DNA of 64,000 nucleotides from a virus. Location of the stretch: positions 1 to 64,000 of the IMG/VR virus record IMGVR_UViG_3300050821_009835; one strand, 5' to 3'. A program made the translations under genes and the position numbers. Of the stretch, positions 42,796 through 50,087 are shown in pieces (the stretch's first letter is position 1; each line of letters begins with the position of its first letter). Below the pieces are notes generated by a model. It searched no databases, had not been told where the DNA came from, and saw nothing but the letters and a program-made list of their open reading frames with translations.

Positions 42796-43250
42796 TGACT
42801 CCGATTCAGAAAAATTTCTATCGAATTGCAAAATTGATGGTGGAGACGCGCCTTTTAGCTGCAAAGCAAGGTGCAGCCTACCGCGCTGAGGGCAACTTAC
42901 CTATCGCTCGTTCTTACGAGCACATAGCTCATGATCTTCAAGACAATATGGGCGGGAATTCTTTGCAATCTTTGGTCAGACACCTTGAAAGTGAGCAAGA
43001 TGGCATTTACAAGCCTAGTTTTACTGTTACCGAAGATGAGATTCAGGCCGATATGACCAATGTATTGCGCTATGTCAATTCGCATCGTTCTCCTGAAAAG
43101 TCTCGTTTGATGGACGAATACATTCTGGGTATTAAGCCGAAGCAGAGTCGTGAAGAATTGCAAGCGGAATGGACAGAGCAGTTCGGGGAACACACTGAAT
43201 GTAAAGAATGTGGTACTCAGTGTGAAATGCTGTTCATGGAGGGAAAATGA
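42795..43250 (+). CDS. Hypothetical protein with C-terminal CxxC knuckle (151 aa)
   Basis: Helix-rich body, then CKECGTQC near the C-terminus, a metal-site candidate. Start overlaps the previous stop, end overlaps the next ATG. No family recognised. Confidence 0.65.
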   Translation: MTPIQKNFYRIAKLMVETRLLAAKQGAAYRAEGNLPIARSYEHIAHDLQDNMGGNSLQSLVRHLESEQDGIYKPSFTVTEDEIQADMTNVLRYVNSHRSPEKSRLMDEYILGIKPKQSREELQAEWTEQFGEHTECKECGTQCEMLFMEGK

Positions 43251-43525
43251 AATCCACCCAATTCACGCCGAGTACACATGTGCGCATCTACATAGAACTT
43301 TTAGTCTACAACTACGATGCTTCGCCTCGCCATCAACGAGTTGAATACACTTGTGTCTCTGAAGAACGAGCCAAGTCAAAGGCGGACCGTCTGAAGAAAC
43401 TTATTGGGCACTGGGGTGATTCCAGTAATAGAACAGACCGTTGGCTGACAGAGCATATGGGCATCTATGGGTTCATTGAGCAAGTCGAGGGAATCTTCCG
43501 TCAAATTACAACTCGAATCGAATAA
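43247..43525 (+). CDS. Hypothetical protein (92 aa)
   Basis: ATGA start. Beta-rich first half (VRIYIELLVYNYDAS), Lys/Arg-rich helical second half. Function unknown. Confidence 0.62.
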   Translation: MKSTQFTPSTHVRIYIELLVYNYDASPRHQRVEYTCVSEERAKSKADRLKKLIGHWGDSSNRTDRWLTEHMGIYGFIEQVEGIFRQITTRIE

Positions 43526-43544
43526 CCGATAACAGAACTGTAAG

Positions 43545-43552
43545 CGTAGAAT
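43545..43552 (+). promoter_or_regulatory. CGTAGAAT box 6 nt before ATG 43559
   Basis: TAGAAT at 43547-43552; the following gene has no Shine-Dalgarno. Another member of the leaderless-type set. Confidence 0.5.
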
Positions 43553-43558
43553 ATCTAC

Positions 43559-44098
43559 ATGAGTACCAGACAGGAAACGGTAGGACGGCACGGACTCCTT
43601 GCCGACTACATCTTTAAAGGCCAATACTTTGATGCAGGCCTCCAATCGAAGATGCGGTGCTCCGTGTGCGGCGCAGACCTCAGGTTCTGCTACATTCTGA
43701 AAGAGAATACTTCAGACCGTCCTACCCCCTCCAAACTAACTATCGGGCAAGAATGCTTTCGCCTTTTCAAAGGCGAAGTCTTGATTCAACTCCGAGCAGC
43801 AGCGGTGCTTCTTGAAAATGCCGTTGTAGCGGAAGCACGCGACAAGAAAATCTTCGTTCCGCAAATAGAAGTTCGATCACGCCGAGACACTTGGCGTCAA
43901 CTGAAACGCCGTGCTTTGGACGTAATTCGCGAATACAAGTCCAAAACCGGGAAAGAATGGCTTCCTGAAGATCTCTTCTACCTGAAAATTGCAGCCGAAC
44001 AAACCCCCGTTGAATTTAAACGTGCTAAGAGTGCCATTCGATGGTTTGAGAAAACTACTTTACTTCTGGAAGAAAAACTTGCAATTGTCACCCAATAG
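43559..44098 (+). CDS. Zinc-binding protein (179 aa)
   Basis: CSVCGADLRFCYIL followed by LTIGQECFRLFKG (residues 34-75) is a recurring phage zinc domain (C-x2-CG ... IG-x2-C). The C-terminal 100 residues are basic and helical. Possibly DNA-associated. First gene after a short gap. Confidence 0.7.
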   Translation: MSTRQETVGRHGLLADYIFKGQYFDAGLQSKMRCSVCGADLRFCYILKENTSDRPTPSKLTIGQECFRLFKGEVLIQLRAAAVLLENAVVAEARDKKIFVPQIEVRSRRDTWRQLKRRALDVIREYKSKTGKEWLPEDLFYLKIAAEQTPVEFKRAKSAIRWFEKTTLLLEEKLAIVTQ

Positions 44099-44100
44099 GG

Positions 44101-44106
44101 TATATC
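44101..44106 (+). promoter_or_regulatory. Weak TATATC box 7 nt before ATG 44114
   Basis: Follows the stop at 44098 directly. Same spacing as the other candidate leaderless starts but a poorer match. Confidence 0.3.
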
Positions 44107-44113
44107 AGTAGAT

Positions 44114-44356
44114 ATGGGCAATGCAAGCTTGCAAGTTCGTGTTAACGGCGTTCCTGCTTCTAAGCTGACGTTACGTCGTCAGATGTGTTCTGGTTACCCA
44201 GATGGCCCTTGGGAAGTTGTAGTAACCGATCCTGTTTTAGGGTCGTTTGCTATTAGCGACGATTTTAATATTGAGGTAAAGCAGCGCGGGCAACCCTGGC
44301 GCAAAATTCTTGTTGCTGAACTTTTAACCATTCTTAATATTGGGATTTCCCACTAG
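44114..44356 (+). CDS. Hypothetical protein (80 aa)
   Basis: Beta-rich N-terminal two thirds (SLQVRVNGVPASKLTLRRQ) with a hydrophobic end (ILVAELLTILNIGI). No Shine-Dalgarno. Unknown. Confidence 0.55.
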   Translation: MGNASLQVRVNGVPASKLTLRRQMCSGYPDGPWEVVVTDPVLGSFAISDDFNIEVKQRGQPWRKILVAELLTILNIGISH

Positions 44357-44364
44357 GAGTCAAT

Positions 44365-44562
44365 ATGAGTTACGGGGAAGAAGACTACTACGAAGAAGAC
44401 GAAGAGTATTACGAAGATGAGGATGGCTGCGAATACCGTGAGCTTGAAATCGGTGAGAACGGGCGCATTCAGCGTGGCGTAGTACAGGAAGAGGAAGACT
44501 TTATCGACGACGAAGAGGATTACGAGAAAGACGAAGAGGATTACGAGAAAGACGAAGAATAA
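44365..44562 (+). CDS. Extremely acidic protein (65 aa), possible DNA mimic
   Basis: More than half of all residues are Glu or Asp, with many Tyr. It ends in a 7-residue repeat DEEDYEK (two full copies plus a part). AGGAG precedes ATG 44365. Proteins of this composition (for example T7 Ocr, DNA-mimic anti-restriction proteins) can block DNA-binding defence enzymes, but there is no sequence homology here. Confidence 0.65.
   Translation: MSYGEEDYYEEDEEYYEDEDGCEYRELEIGENGRIQRGVVQEEEDFIDDEEDYEKDEEDYEKDEE
44509..44559 (+). repeat. 21-bp tandem repeat inside the acidic gene
   Basis: Two identical 21-nt copies (44509-44529, 44530-44550) and a partial third (44551-44559), encoding DEEDYEK. Confidence 0.9.
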
Positions 44563-44676
44563 GATTCGTTCTGGTCGTATCTGAAATACGAGAAAGAAGA
44601 TCTGAATTTATTGACGCTCAAGCTAAAGAAAAAGGGATTGAAGTTTGGACAAAAGAAAAACACTCAAAGAGGGAAC

Positions 44677-44841
44677 ATGAAGGTATCAAAGGAACTAGCA
44701 GATGTGTTGAAACAGGCGAGTGAAGAAGTTGAAAAATGGCCTCAGTGGAAACGCAGCCTTGATCCAATCGGGGACAAATCCCAAGGTGTGCCCCCGTATT
44801 CGATGGATGCACGCAATGATTTAAGAAAGATGGGACGATAG
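44677..44841 (+). CDS. Hypothetical protein (54 aa)
   Basis: GAGGGAAC before ATG 44677 makes this start better than TTG 44611. Helical, with a possible KWPQWKRS motif. Unknown. The preceding 114 nt (44563-44676) is an open, Lys/Glu-rich stretch without a usable start. Confidence 0.5.
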   Translation: MKVSKELADVLKQASEEVEKWPQWKRSLDPIGDKSQGVPPYSMDARNDLRKMGR

Positions 44842-44871
44842 AAACCTCCTCTACGGGGTCAAAATCAAATC

Positions 44872-45231
44872 ATGACCAAATCTCGTCAATATCTACTTGA
44901 AATTCTATTGTTCCTCGTTGTTGCTATATGTGGTTATCAAATTGACATGGCTATGTTAACGAGGTATTCCAGCCATGAACAGGGAGCTCTTAATGCCTTG
45001 GTTCCAAAAATTGAGCAAAAACAACAAATGGCTCCAGAGTTGAAAAAGACTCTCCCGAAGAAATCTTTCTCCCCTAAATCGGAAGATCCGCACTTAGATT
45101 TTCATCCTGTTGTTCCCTATGCATCTTCTAATGATGGACGCGATTTAGCCCCATCACCCGTTCCGCAGTGTGTCGAAGCTGGGAACACTTGGATGGAACC
45201 TCAGTGTTTTCGGGTATTCAGTAGCATATGA
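44872..45231 (+). CDS. Membrane-anchored protein (119 aa)
   Basis: One N-terminal hydrophobic segment (residues 9-22: EILLFLVVAICGYQ), then a polar Pro/Lys/Ser-rich part and a C-terminal C-x11-C pair. Suggests an inner-membrane protein with an exported domain. No family recognised. Stop overlaps the next start. Confidence 0.62.
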   Translation: MTKSRQYLLEILLFLVVAICGYQIDMAMLTRYSSHEQGALNALVPKIEQKQQMAPELKKTLPKKSFSPKSEDPHLDFHPVVPYASSNDGRDLAPSPVPQCVEAGNTWMEPQCFRVFSSI

Positions 45232-45611
45232 TCGATCAGGAAAAACAATCATCAGAAGCTGAGATCAAGGGAATTTGCCATACGGATGCTGAATGTAAGC
45301 AAATGTACAAAGACTTGACTCCTGAGATCAAAGCCCCGGCAATGGCTATGTTGGTTAACGAATTGAAGCCAGCCACCGAGCAAATTCAGAAAGCCTACAA
45401 CGCTGAACCGAATGGATGGTCAGTAAACTACCACTTCAGTTGGGGCATGGCGGTTCGAAATCTTCTTCGTGAGAAGGGGTACGGCGAAGAGTATTTCGGC
45501 GTGCATAACTTGGATGATATCTATGTCGCACTGGTCGAAGAAGCTCTGAATCTAGGAGGCTCGCATGAAAGCAGCGGAAGCAAGAACACAGGCAACATCG
45601 ATCCATCGTAA
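45228..45611 (+). CDS. Hypothetical protein, phage conserved-looking (127 aa)
   Basis: ATGA start. The middle (NGWSVNYHFSWGMAVRNLLREKGYGEEYF ... LDDIYVALVEEAL) is a pattern recurring in phage hypothetical proteins; I cannot assign a function. The next gene begins 47 nt before its end after AGGAGG. Confidence 0.65.
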   Translation: MIDQEKQSSEAEIKGICHTDAECKQMYKDLTPEIKAPAMAMLVNELKPATEQIQKAYNAEPNGWSVNYHFSWGMAVRNLLREKGYGEEYFGVHNLDDIYVALVEEALNLGGSHESSGSKNTGNIDPS

Positions 45612-46095
45612 AGAAGCTGCTAAGAAGTCTGCTGCGCTCAAGAAGCGCCGTGCGGCTCTCAGGATTTCCGTTCCACGCCTCCGCGCCGAACGCATCAAGA
45701 AAATCGAGAAGGAGTTCCGCGACAGCATCAAGTATGCTGTGGAAACTGGAGCAAAAGAGACGACCATCTGTCTCTCTTCTGACCACCATGATCTCCTGCG
45801 CGGGCAGTACAAGTATCTTCCGACCAAAGTCACGGGATACGACACGTCTTACTATCAGAGACGAGAGATTCGTACTTGGTATCATGCTTGGGGTGCGGGT
45901 TATCTCAAGTATGCTCCGTGGGGCAAGTACGTCAAGATCGTGTTGGCGAAGCTCCGGTGCGACGGGTTCAAGTGTGAAGTTACTGATCAGAATACGCAGC
46001 ATGATGACTCCGCTGCTTACCTGAACAGTGGCGGCGAGTGTGGTTCCGAAGAGATTTACTACACAAGAGATACAATCCTGACGATCAAGTGGTGA
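45565..46095 (+). CDS. Basic protein with KKSAALKKRRAAL N-terminus (176 aa)
   Basis: A perfect AGGAGG site precedes ATG 45565. The first 40 residues are Lys/Arg/Ala-rich, the rest alpha/beta with a Tyr/Trp-rich middle. May bind nucleic acid. No family recognised. Confidence 0.62.
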   Translation: MKAAEARTQATSIHRKEAAKKSAALKKRRAALRISVPRLRAERIKKIEKEFRDSIKYAVETGAKETTICLSSDHHDLLRGQYKYLPTKVTGYDTSYYQRREIRTWYHAWGAGYLKYAPWGKYVKIVLAKLRCDGFKCEVTDQNTQHDDSAAYLNSGGECGSEEIYYTRDTILTIKW

Positions 46096-46098
46096 TTT

Positions 46099-46509
46099 AT
46101 GGGAGACACGGCGTTGGTTAACAATCGTGGACCAGTAGAAAATGTAGCAGCTTATTACAAGGCTCTCGTCCAGGATCTTCGTCGTAAGAAGCAGCTCCGC
46201 CTTGATGGTGAAGCCACGGACCATATTTGGTTGATGGAAGATCGCCCTGGTCTTATCGGTATTCGAATGGACTGTGGGGATTCGGGCGTGGTTTACGTTA
46301 CACCATCTCAGGCAAAAGATCTTGCCACACAATTAACATGTGTGTTGCGGCAAATGACCCCTCAACCTTTTGTTGGCGGGGCGCGAGCTAATCCCAGTGC
46401 TGTGGCAGTTGTTGGTCAGATCATTGCTGGCAATATCGTTCAATGCGCAAAGTGCTATAACGAAGAAGGTTCATTTTCCTGCATTCGACCCGCGCATCAA
46501 TCACAGTAA
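46099..46509 (+). CDS. Hypothetical protein (136 aa)
   Basis: Alpha/beta body (WLMEDRPGLIGIRMDCGDSGVVYVTPSQAKDLATQL), then a Gly/Ala-rich linker and a C-terminal CAKC ... C. Sits 8 nt before the helicase gene. Unknown. Confidence 0.62.
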   Translation: MGDTALVNNRGPVENVAAYYKALVQDLRRKKQLRLDGEATDHIWLMEDRPGLIGIRMDCGDSGVVYVTPSQAKDLATQLTCVLRQMTPQPFVGGARANPSAVAVVGQIIAGNIVQCAKCYNEEGSFSCIRPAHQSQ

Positions 46510-46517
46510 TAGACAGA

Positions 46518-49500
46518 ATGCCTGAAGAGCTTCTCCAATGTCCATTAGTCACTGAGTACACAAAACTCATTGGCTTGAATTCGGACATGTTAGAGAAGCT
46601 CTTCGTTTTGCGGCAGTGGAATATAGAAGACAAGACTAACCCTATTCCTTTTAACTGGCCCTCTCTTCTTCGTAAGGAACTCTCACCTGGCGTTCCATTA
46701 GACCTCCGTCAATACCAAATCCAGCAAGTACACCATCTCTGTCGTATGCCTCGCTTTATTGATGGGGATAGCGTGGGTTTGGGAAAAACTATCGAAGCTA
46801 TCGCGGCAGCAACTTGGATCAAGGAACGATTCCCGAAAGCTAAAATAGTTATCCTCGCGACGAAGTCAACAACATGGCAGTGGTTCGATGAAATTATCCG
46901 CTTCAGCTATCTGCAGCCCTATGTCATGCGAGACACCTACAAAGGCATTAGTGGGCATAATGCTCGTTTGGCTCAGATGATGGCATTTCTTGAAGACACT
47001 AGTAAAAAAGACGTAATGATCTGCAAGTACAGCAGCCTTATAGGAAAACGCCGAATTGTTACGGATAAAGATGGTGTTCAACATAAGGAATTGGTTTCGC
47101 AAGAAATCAAAGCCATGGCGACCATCTTTAAGCAACATGGTAATAACATCATCCTGATTACGGACGAATGTCAAAAATACAAAGGCCCAGGAACTTCCAT
47201 TCGCAAACTAGTCATGGCCTTAGCCCGATATGCTGGAAAAACCTGGGCATTGTCGGCTACCGTTATCAAAAACGATCTTTCTGAATTCTACAACATCGCT
47301 TATGCCATCGGTATTCGTCCTTTGGGAGACCTTGCAGATTTTGCTGAAAATCATTGCAACTTCTACGACCAACACATCGGGGGAGGGCGATTTATTCCCG
47401 TTCTTTCGGGCTATAAGAACGTTGCTAGGTTCAAAGAGCAGCTCCGCCCCTTTTTTCTTGGACGCTCTCAAAAGCAAGTGAAAGAGCCCCTCCCGCTACT
47501 CTCTACATTGTTTCACCCGGTTGAGTTAGATGCCAAGCAAACCAAGCTCTTGTTGGAAGATATTCCTAACGGGACCTTCCAACTCCCACCCGCAATTATC
47601 AAAGAAGCCGGGCAGATTTTTGAAAAAGAACGTGACCCCAACAACCAGATGACCATGTTGTCTGTTCAGCAATTAGTTGCCAATCATTGGGCATTGATTG
47701 ATCGCTATGATGAAAAAACTTTCCACACTACGACCTTGTCCCCTAAAGAAGAGGCTCTATTAGACATGCTGGATGGGGATTTTCGCGATGAAAAAGTCAT
47801 TGCTTTTGCTCAACCTCTCTCTGCTAAAATCCTCACTCCTACTGGATGGAAGACTATGGGCAAAATAAGGATCGGAGACGCTGTGGTAGACCCCGACGGC
47901 GGTGTGGGTTATGTGGAAGGAGTATATCCTCAAGGAGAGAAAGAAATTTTTCGGGTCACGACTAAGAGTCGAGCTTCTACTGAGGTTACTGGGGATCATC
48001 TGTGGTTGTATCAAACACCATATGGACGAGATCATGGAATTTGGAAAGTGCGTTCCACATATCAGATTCTAAAAAAAGGACTCCAAAGAATAGATAAAAC
48101 AGGGAGAGATAATCAATATCATAAGGCGTTCCTTCCTCTTCCTGGCCCCACAGAATTCTGTTCCCACACATTTTTACCAATTCCCCCTTACACATTGGGT
48201 GTGCTTTTAGGAGATGGTGACATCTCTAGCGGAGGTGTAACGTTTGGGGTGGAAGATGGAGAAATCGCAGATAGAGTAGGCAAGGAGTGTTTAGAAGGAA
48301 TCGAGCTTAGAAATCATGGCGGGCAAAGTGGTTCCCCGAAATGCATAGGTTATAGTTTGTCCACAACTGTCCCCACCAAAAAAGACCATAGAGGTTACAA
48401 TGTTGGTCAAAATAACCGCTATCTCAATTCGCTACGAGATCTTGGTCTTTGTCAGCCTTCTAACAAAAAATTTATTCCCCGAATTTATTTGCAGGCCTCC
48501 CTACAAGATAGGATAGAGCTATTGCGCGGCTATCTGGATACAGATGGCTGCTGTACAAAAGGAGGGTGTGTTTCTTCAGGATCGGTGTCTAAGCAGCTTT
48601 CCTTAGATGTAGCTGAATTAGTGCGCTCCTTGGGAGGTTTAGCTTATTTCAATGGGCCAATCCAGAACTTTTATAATCATCAAGGAATTAGAAAACAAGG
48701 ACAGGACAGTTGGGACCTTGTCGTCCAAGTTCCGTTTAATCCATTCTATTTAGAACGCAAAGCGCGACGATGGAAACCTGCGGCAAATCCTTTAAATCCA
48801 ATTCATACCATCGAATTAGTAGGCCAAACCGAAGTCCAATGCATAAAAGTGTCTACAAAACGATCCTTGTATATCACCGATGATTATATTGTGACACACA
48901 ATACTAAATATCGAAGTTGGATTGATCGTCTTGAATGGCTTACTAAGAATGGGCACTTTACAAAACGGGAATTCTTGCGCATTACTGGAGCTGAAGACGA
49001 GAAACAACGGAGAGTTTCTAAGGCGCTATTTCAAGATCCAGAATCTAAGCACGATCTGATTGTTCTCAACAGTGCGGGCATCGAAGGCATTAATCTCCAA
49101 CAAGCTGCACACATGCTCTGTCTTGATCTGCCCTGGTCTTGGGGCGACCTTATCCAGTTGGTGGGTCGGATGGTCCGCATGGCTTCTCCACATTCAGCGT
49201 GCACTCTTCATGTATTGATATCTAAGGGCACAATTGATGAATACACCGTAGAAACTTTAAAGGGCAAAAAGGGGGTCTTTGAGAAAATCCTTGGGGAATC
49301 TCATTCAGCAGGTATCTTAGATGATAGGCTGTTACACGACCTTGATTCTGGCATGGAACATGTAGGTTCAGATGCAGAATTTAAGTCTATGCTTCACGCT
49401 CATTGTCGCTCCGTAGGAATGAAAAGTTTTCTTGAAGGCGATTTGATTGCTGCTGCAAGTAATGAAGATTATAAGATGATTTTTGAAAAAGGTGGCAAAG

Positions 49501-49562
49501 CAAAACGTCGCAAGCGCCGTCTTCCAACTGACGAGGAGATAGATGCAAAATGGAATCTATGA
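46518..49562 (+). CDS. SNF2-type DNA helicase/translocase interrupted by an intein (1014 aa precursor)
   Basis: Superfamily 2 motifs: LRQYQIQQVHHL (Q-like), Walker A GDSVGLGKT (83-91), motif II DECQ (216-219), ALSAT (III), then after the intein NSAGIEGINLQQA (V) and QLVGRMVRMASP (VI). After removing the 364-aa intein (residues 432-795) the helicase is 650 aa. The junction falls at motif IV: ...KVIAFA / TKYRSWIDRLEWL. ATP-driven DNA remodelling in replication or repair is likely. No Shine-Dalgarno is evident. Confidence 0.93.
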   Translation: MPEELLQCPLVTEYTKLIGLNSDMLEKLFVLRQWNIEDKTNPIPFNWPSLLRKELSPGVPLDLRQYQIQQVHHLCRMPRFIDGDSVGLGKTIEAIAAATWIKERFPKAKIVILATKSTTWQWFDEIIRFSYLQPYVMRDTYKGISGHNARLAQMMAFLEDTSKKDVMICKYSSLIGKRRIVTDKDGVQHKELVSQEIKAMATIFKQHGNNIILITDECQKYKGPGTSIRKLVMALARYAGKTWALSATVIKNDLSEFYNIAYAIGIRPLGDLADFAENHCNFYDQHIGGGRFIPVLSGYKNVARFKEQLRPFFLGRSQKQVKEPLPLLSTLFHPVELDAKQTKLLLEDIPNGTFQLPPAIIKEAGQIFEKERDPNNQMTMLSVQQLVANHWALIDRYDEKTFHTTTLSPKEEALLDMLDGDFRDEKVIAFAQPLSAKILTPTGWKTMGKIRIGDAVVDPDGGVGYVEGVYPQGEKEIFRVTTKSRASTEVTGDHLWLYQTPYGRDHGIWKVRSTYQILKKGLQRIDKTGRDNQYHKAFLPLPGPTEFCSHTFLPIPPYTLGVLLGDGDISSGGVTFGVEDGEIADRVGKECLEGIELRNHGGQSGSPKCIGYSLSTTVPTKKDHRGYNVGQNNRYLNSLRDLGLCQPSNKKFIPRIYLQASLQDRIELLRGYLDTDGCCTKGGCVSSGSVSKQLSLDVAELVRSLGGLAYFNGPIQNFYNHQGIRKQGQDSWDLVVQVPFNPFYLERKARRWKPAANPLNPIHTIELVGQTEVQCIKVSTKRSLYITDDYIVTHNTKYRSWIDRLEWLTKNGHFTKREFLRITGAEDEKQRRVSKALFQDPESKHDLIVLNSAGIEGINLQQAAHMLCLDLPWSWGDLIQLVGRMVRMASPHSACTLHVLISKGTIDEYTVETLKGKKGVFEKILGESHSAGILDDRLLHDLDSGMEHVGSDAEFKSMLHAHCRSVGMKSFLEGDLIAAASNEDYKMIFEKGGKAKRRKRRLPTDEEIDAKWNL
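47811..48902 (+). mobile_element. Class 3-like intein with LAGLIDADG homing endonuclease (364 aa)
   Basis: Begins at Gln1 instead of Cys/Ser (QPLSAKILTPTGWKTMGKI) and ends THN followed by Thr as +1 residue. Block B reads T60-G-D-H63-L-W65; block F has C344 in VQCIKVS; block G is T362-H363-N364. Trp (B:12), Cys (F:4) and Thr (G:5) are the WCT triad of class 3 inteins, in which the block F Cys replaces Cys1. Two LAGLIDADG-like motifs (LGVLLGDGDI and LRGYLDTDGC) indicate a DOD homing nuclease. Confidence 0.88.
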
Positions 49563-49723
49563 ACAAACGTGACCTATTTTCAGAAGCAGTAGAAGCAGCC
49601 GAAAAGGCGAAAGCAACAGAGCCTCTAAAAAGCAAGATTGTCCGCTATGCAGGTTGGGGATTTTTCATCTTGCTCGCTTTAGGCTTGCTCATTTGGCCTG
49701 CCATGATGGGATTTTCGAAATGA
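49559..49723 (+). CDS. Small membrane protein (54 aa)
   Basis: ATGA overlap with the helicase stop. Polar helical N-terminus (EAVEAAEKAKATEPLKSK), then one transmembrane segment (about 31-50: GWGFFILLALGLLIW). Function unknown. Confidence 0.6.
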   Translation: MNKRDLFSEAVEAAEKAKATEPLKSKIVRYAGWGFFILLALGLLIWPAMMGFSK

Positions 49724-49760
49724 CCCAAATAACAGGATCATTATGCCCCAGATAACAGGG
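49720..49760 (+). repeat. Imperfect 23-bp duplication of a gene start
   Basis: ATGACCCAAATAACAGG at 49720 and ATGCCCCAGATAACAGG at 49743 differ at two of the first 17 positions. The first copy opens only an 11-codon frame; the second starts the 102-aa gene. A tandem duplication of the translation start. Confidence 0.7.
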
Positions 49761-50051
49761 ATTACTCTCAGCGTAAATTTCGGGGACAAGGAATACGGTA
49801 AAGGGTCAGATTCCTTTATGAATGCTTCTTTGAAGTGGGAGGATTCTGAAGCTCCCACTTTACTCCAGTTGGACGATGTGATCATCGATGGGCTGGACTT
49901 GTATTTTGCGGTTTGGCAAACACTTCTTGCTAGTCGTTATACGACGGGCGTCATCAATGCCGAGGAGTTTAACAAGCGCCTGGAAGCCAGTCAAAAACGT
50001 CTCAAAATGATTCGTAAATTTTACAAGAAGGAGATTTCTGAAGATCACTAA
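49743..50051 (+). CDS. Hypothetical phage protein (102 aa)
   Basis: Begins MPQITGITLSVNFGDKEYGKG, a small beta-rich N-terminus, followed by helices (NKRLEASQKRLKMIRKFYKKE). The general look recalls small phage proteins linked to recombination, but no family is assigned. TnpB follows 36 nt later. Confidence 0.6.
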   Translation: MPQITGITLSVNFGDKEYGKGSDSFMNASLKWEDSEAPTLLQLDDVIIDGLDLYFAVWQTLLASRYTTGVINAEEFNKRLEASQKRLKMIRKFYKKEISEDH

Positions 50052-50065
50052 TAAAATTAGTTTCT

Positions 50066-50087
50066 ATACTATCTTTCTTTGTAGTAT
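50066..50087 (+). other. Hairpin abutting the tnpB start
   Basis: ATACTA (50066-50071) pairs with TAGTAT (50082-50087); the loop is 10 nt and ATG 50088 follows at once. Could be the left end structure of the IS element or a translational control. Confidence 0.4.

Noticed and set aside
44563-44676. Open stretch reading like EFIDAQAKEKGIEVWTKEK
   Set aside because: Protein-like, but no start codon or ribosome site, and it would overlap the better start at 44677. Might be a gene remnant.
45436-46332. Minus-strand 298-aa open frame
   Set aside because: It covers parts of three plus-strand genes with good ribosome sites and overlaps, and its product is low-complexity without a recognisable fold.
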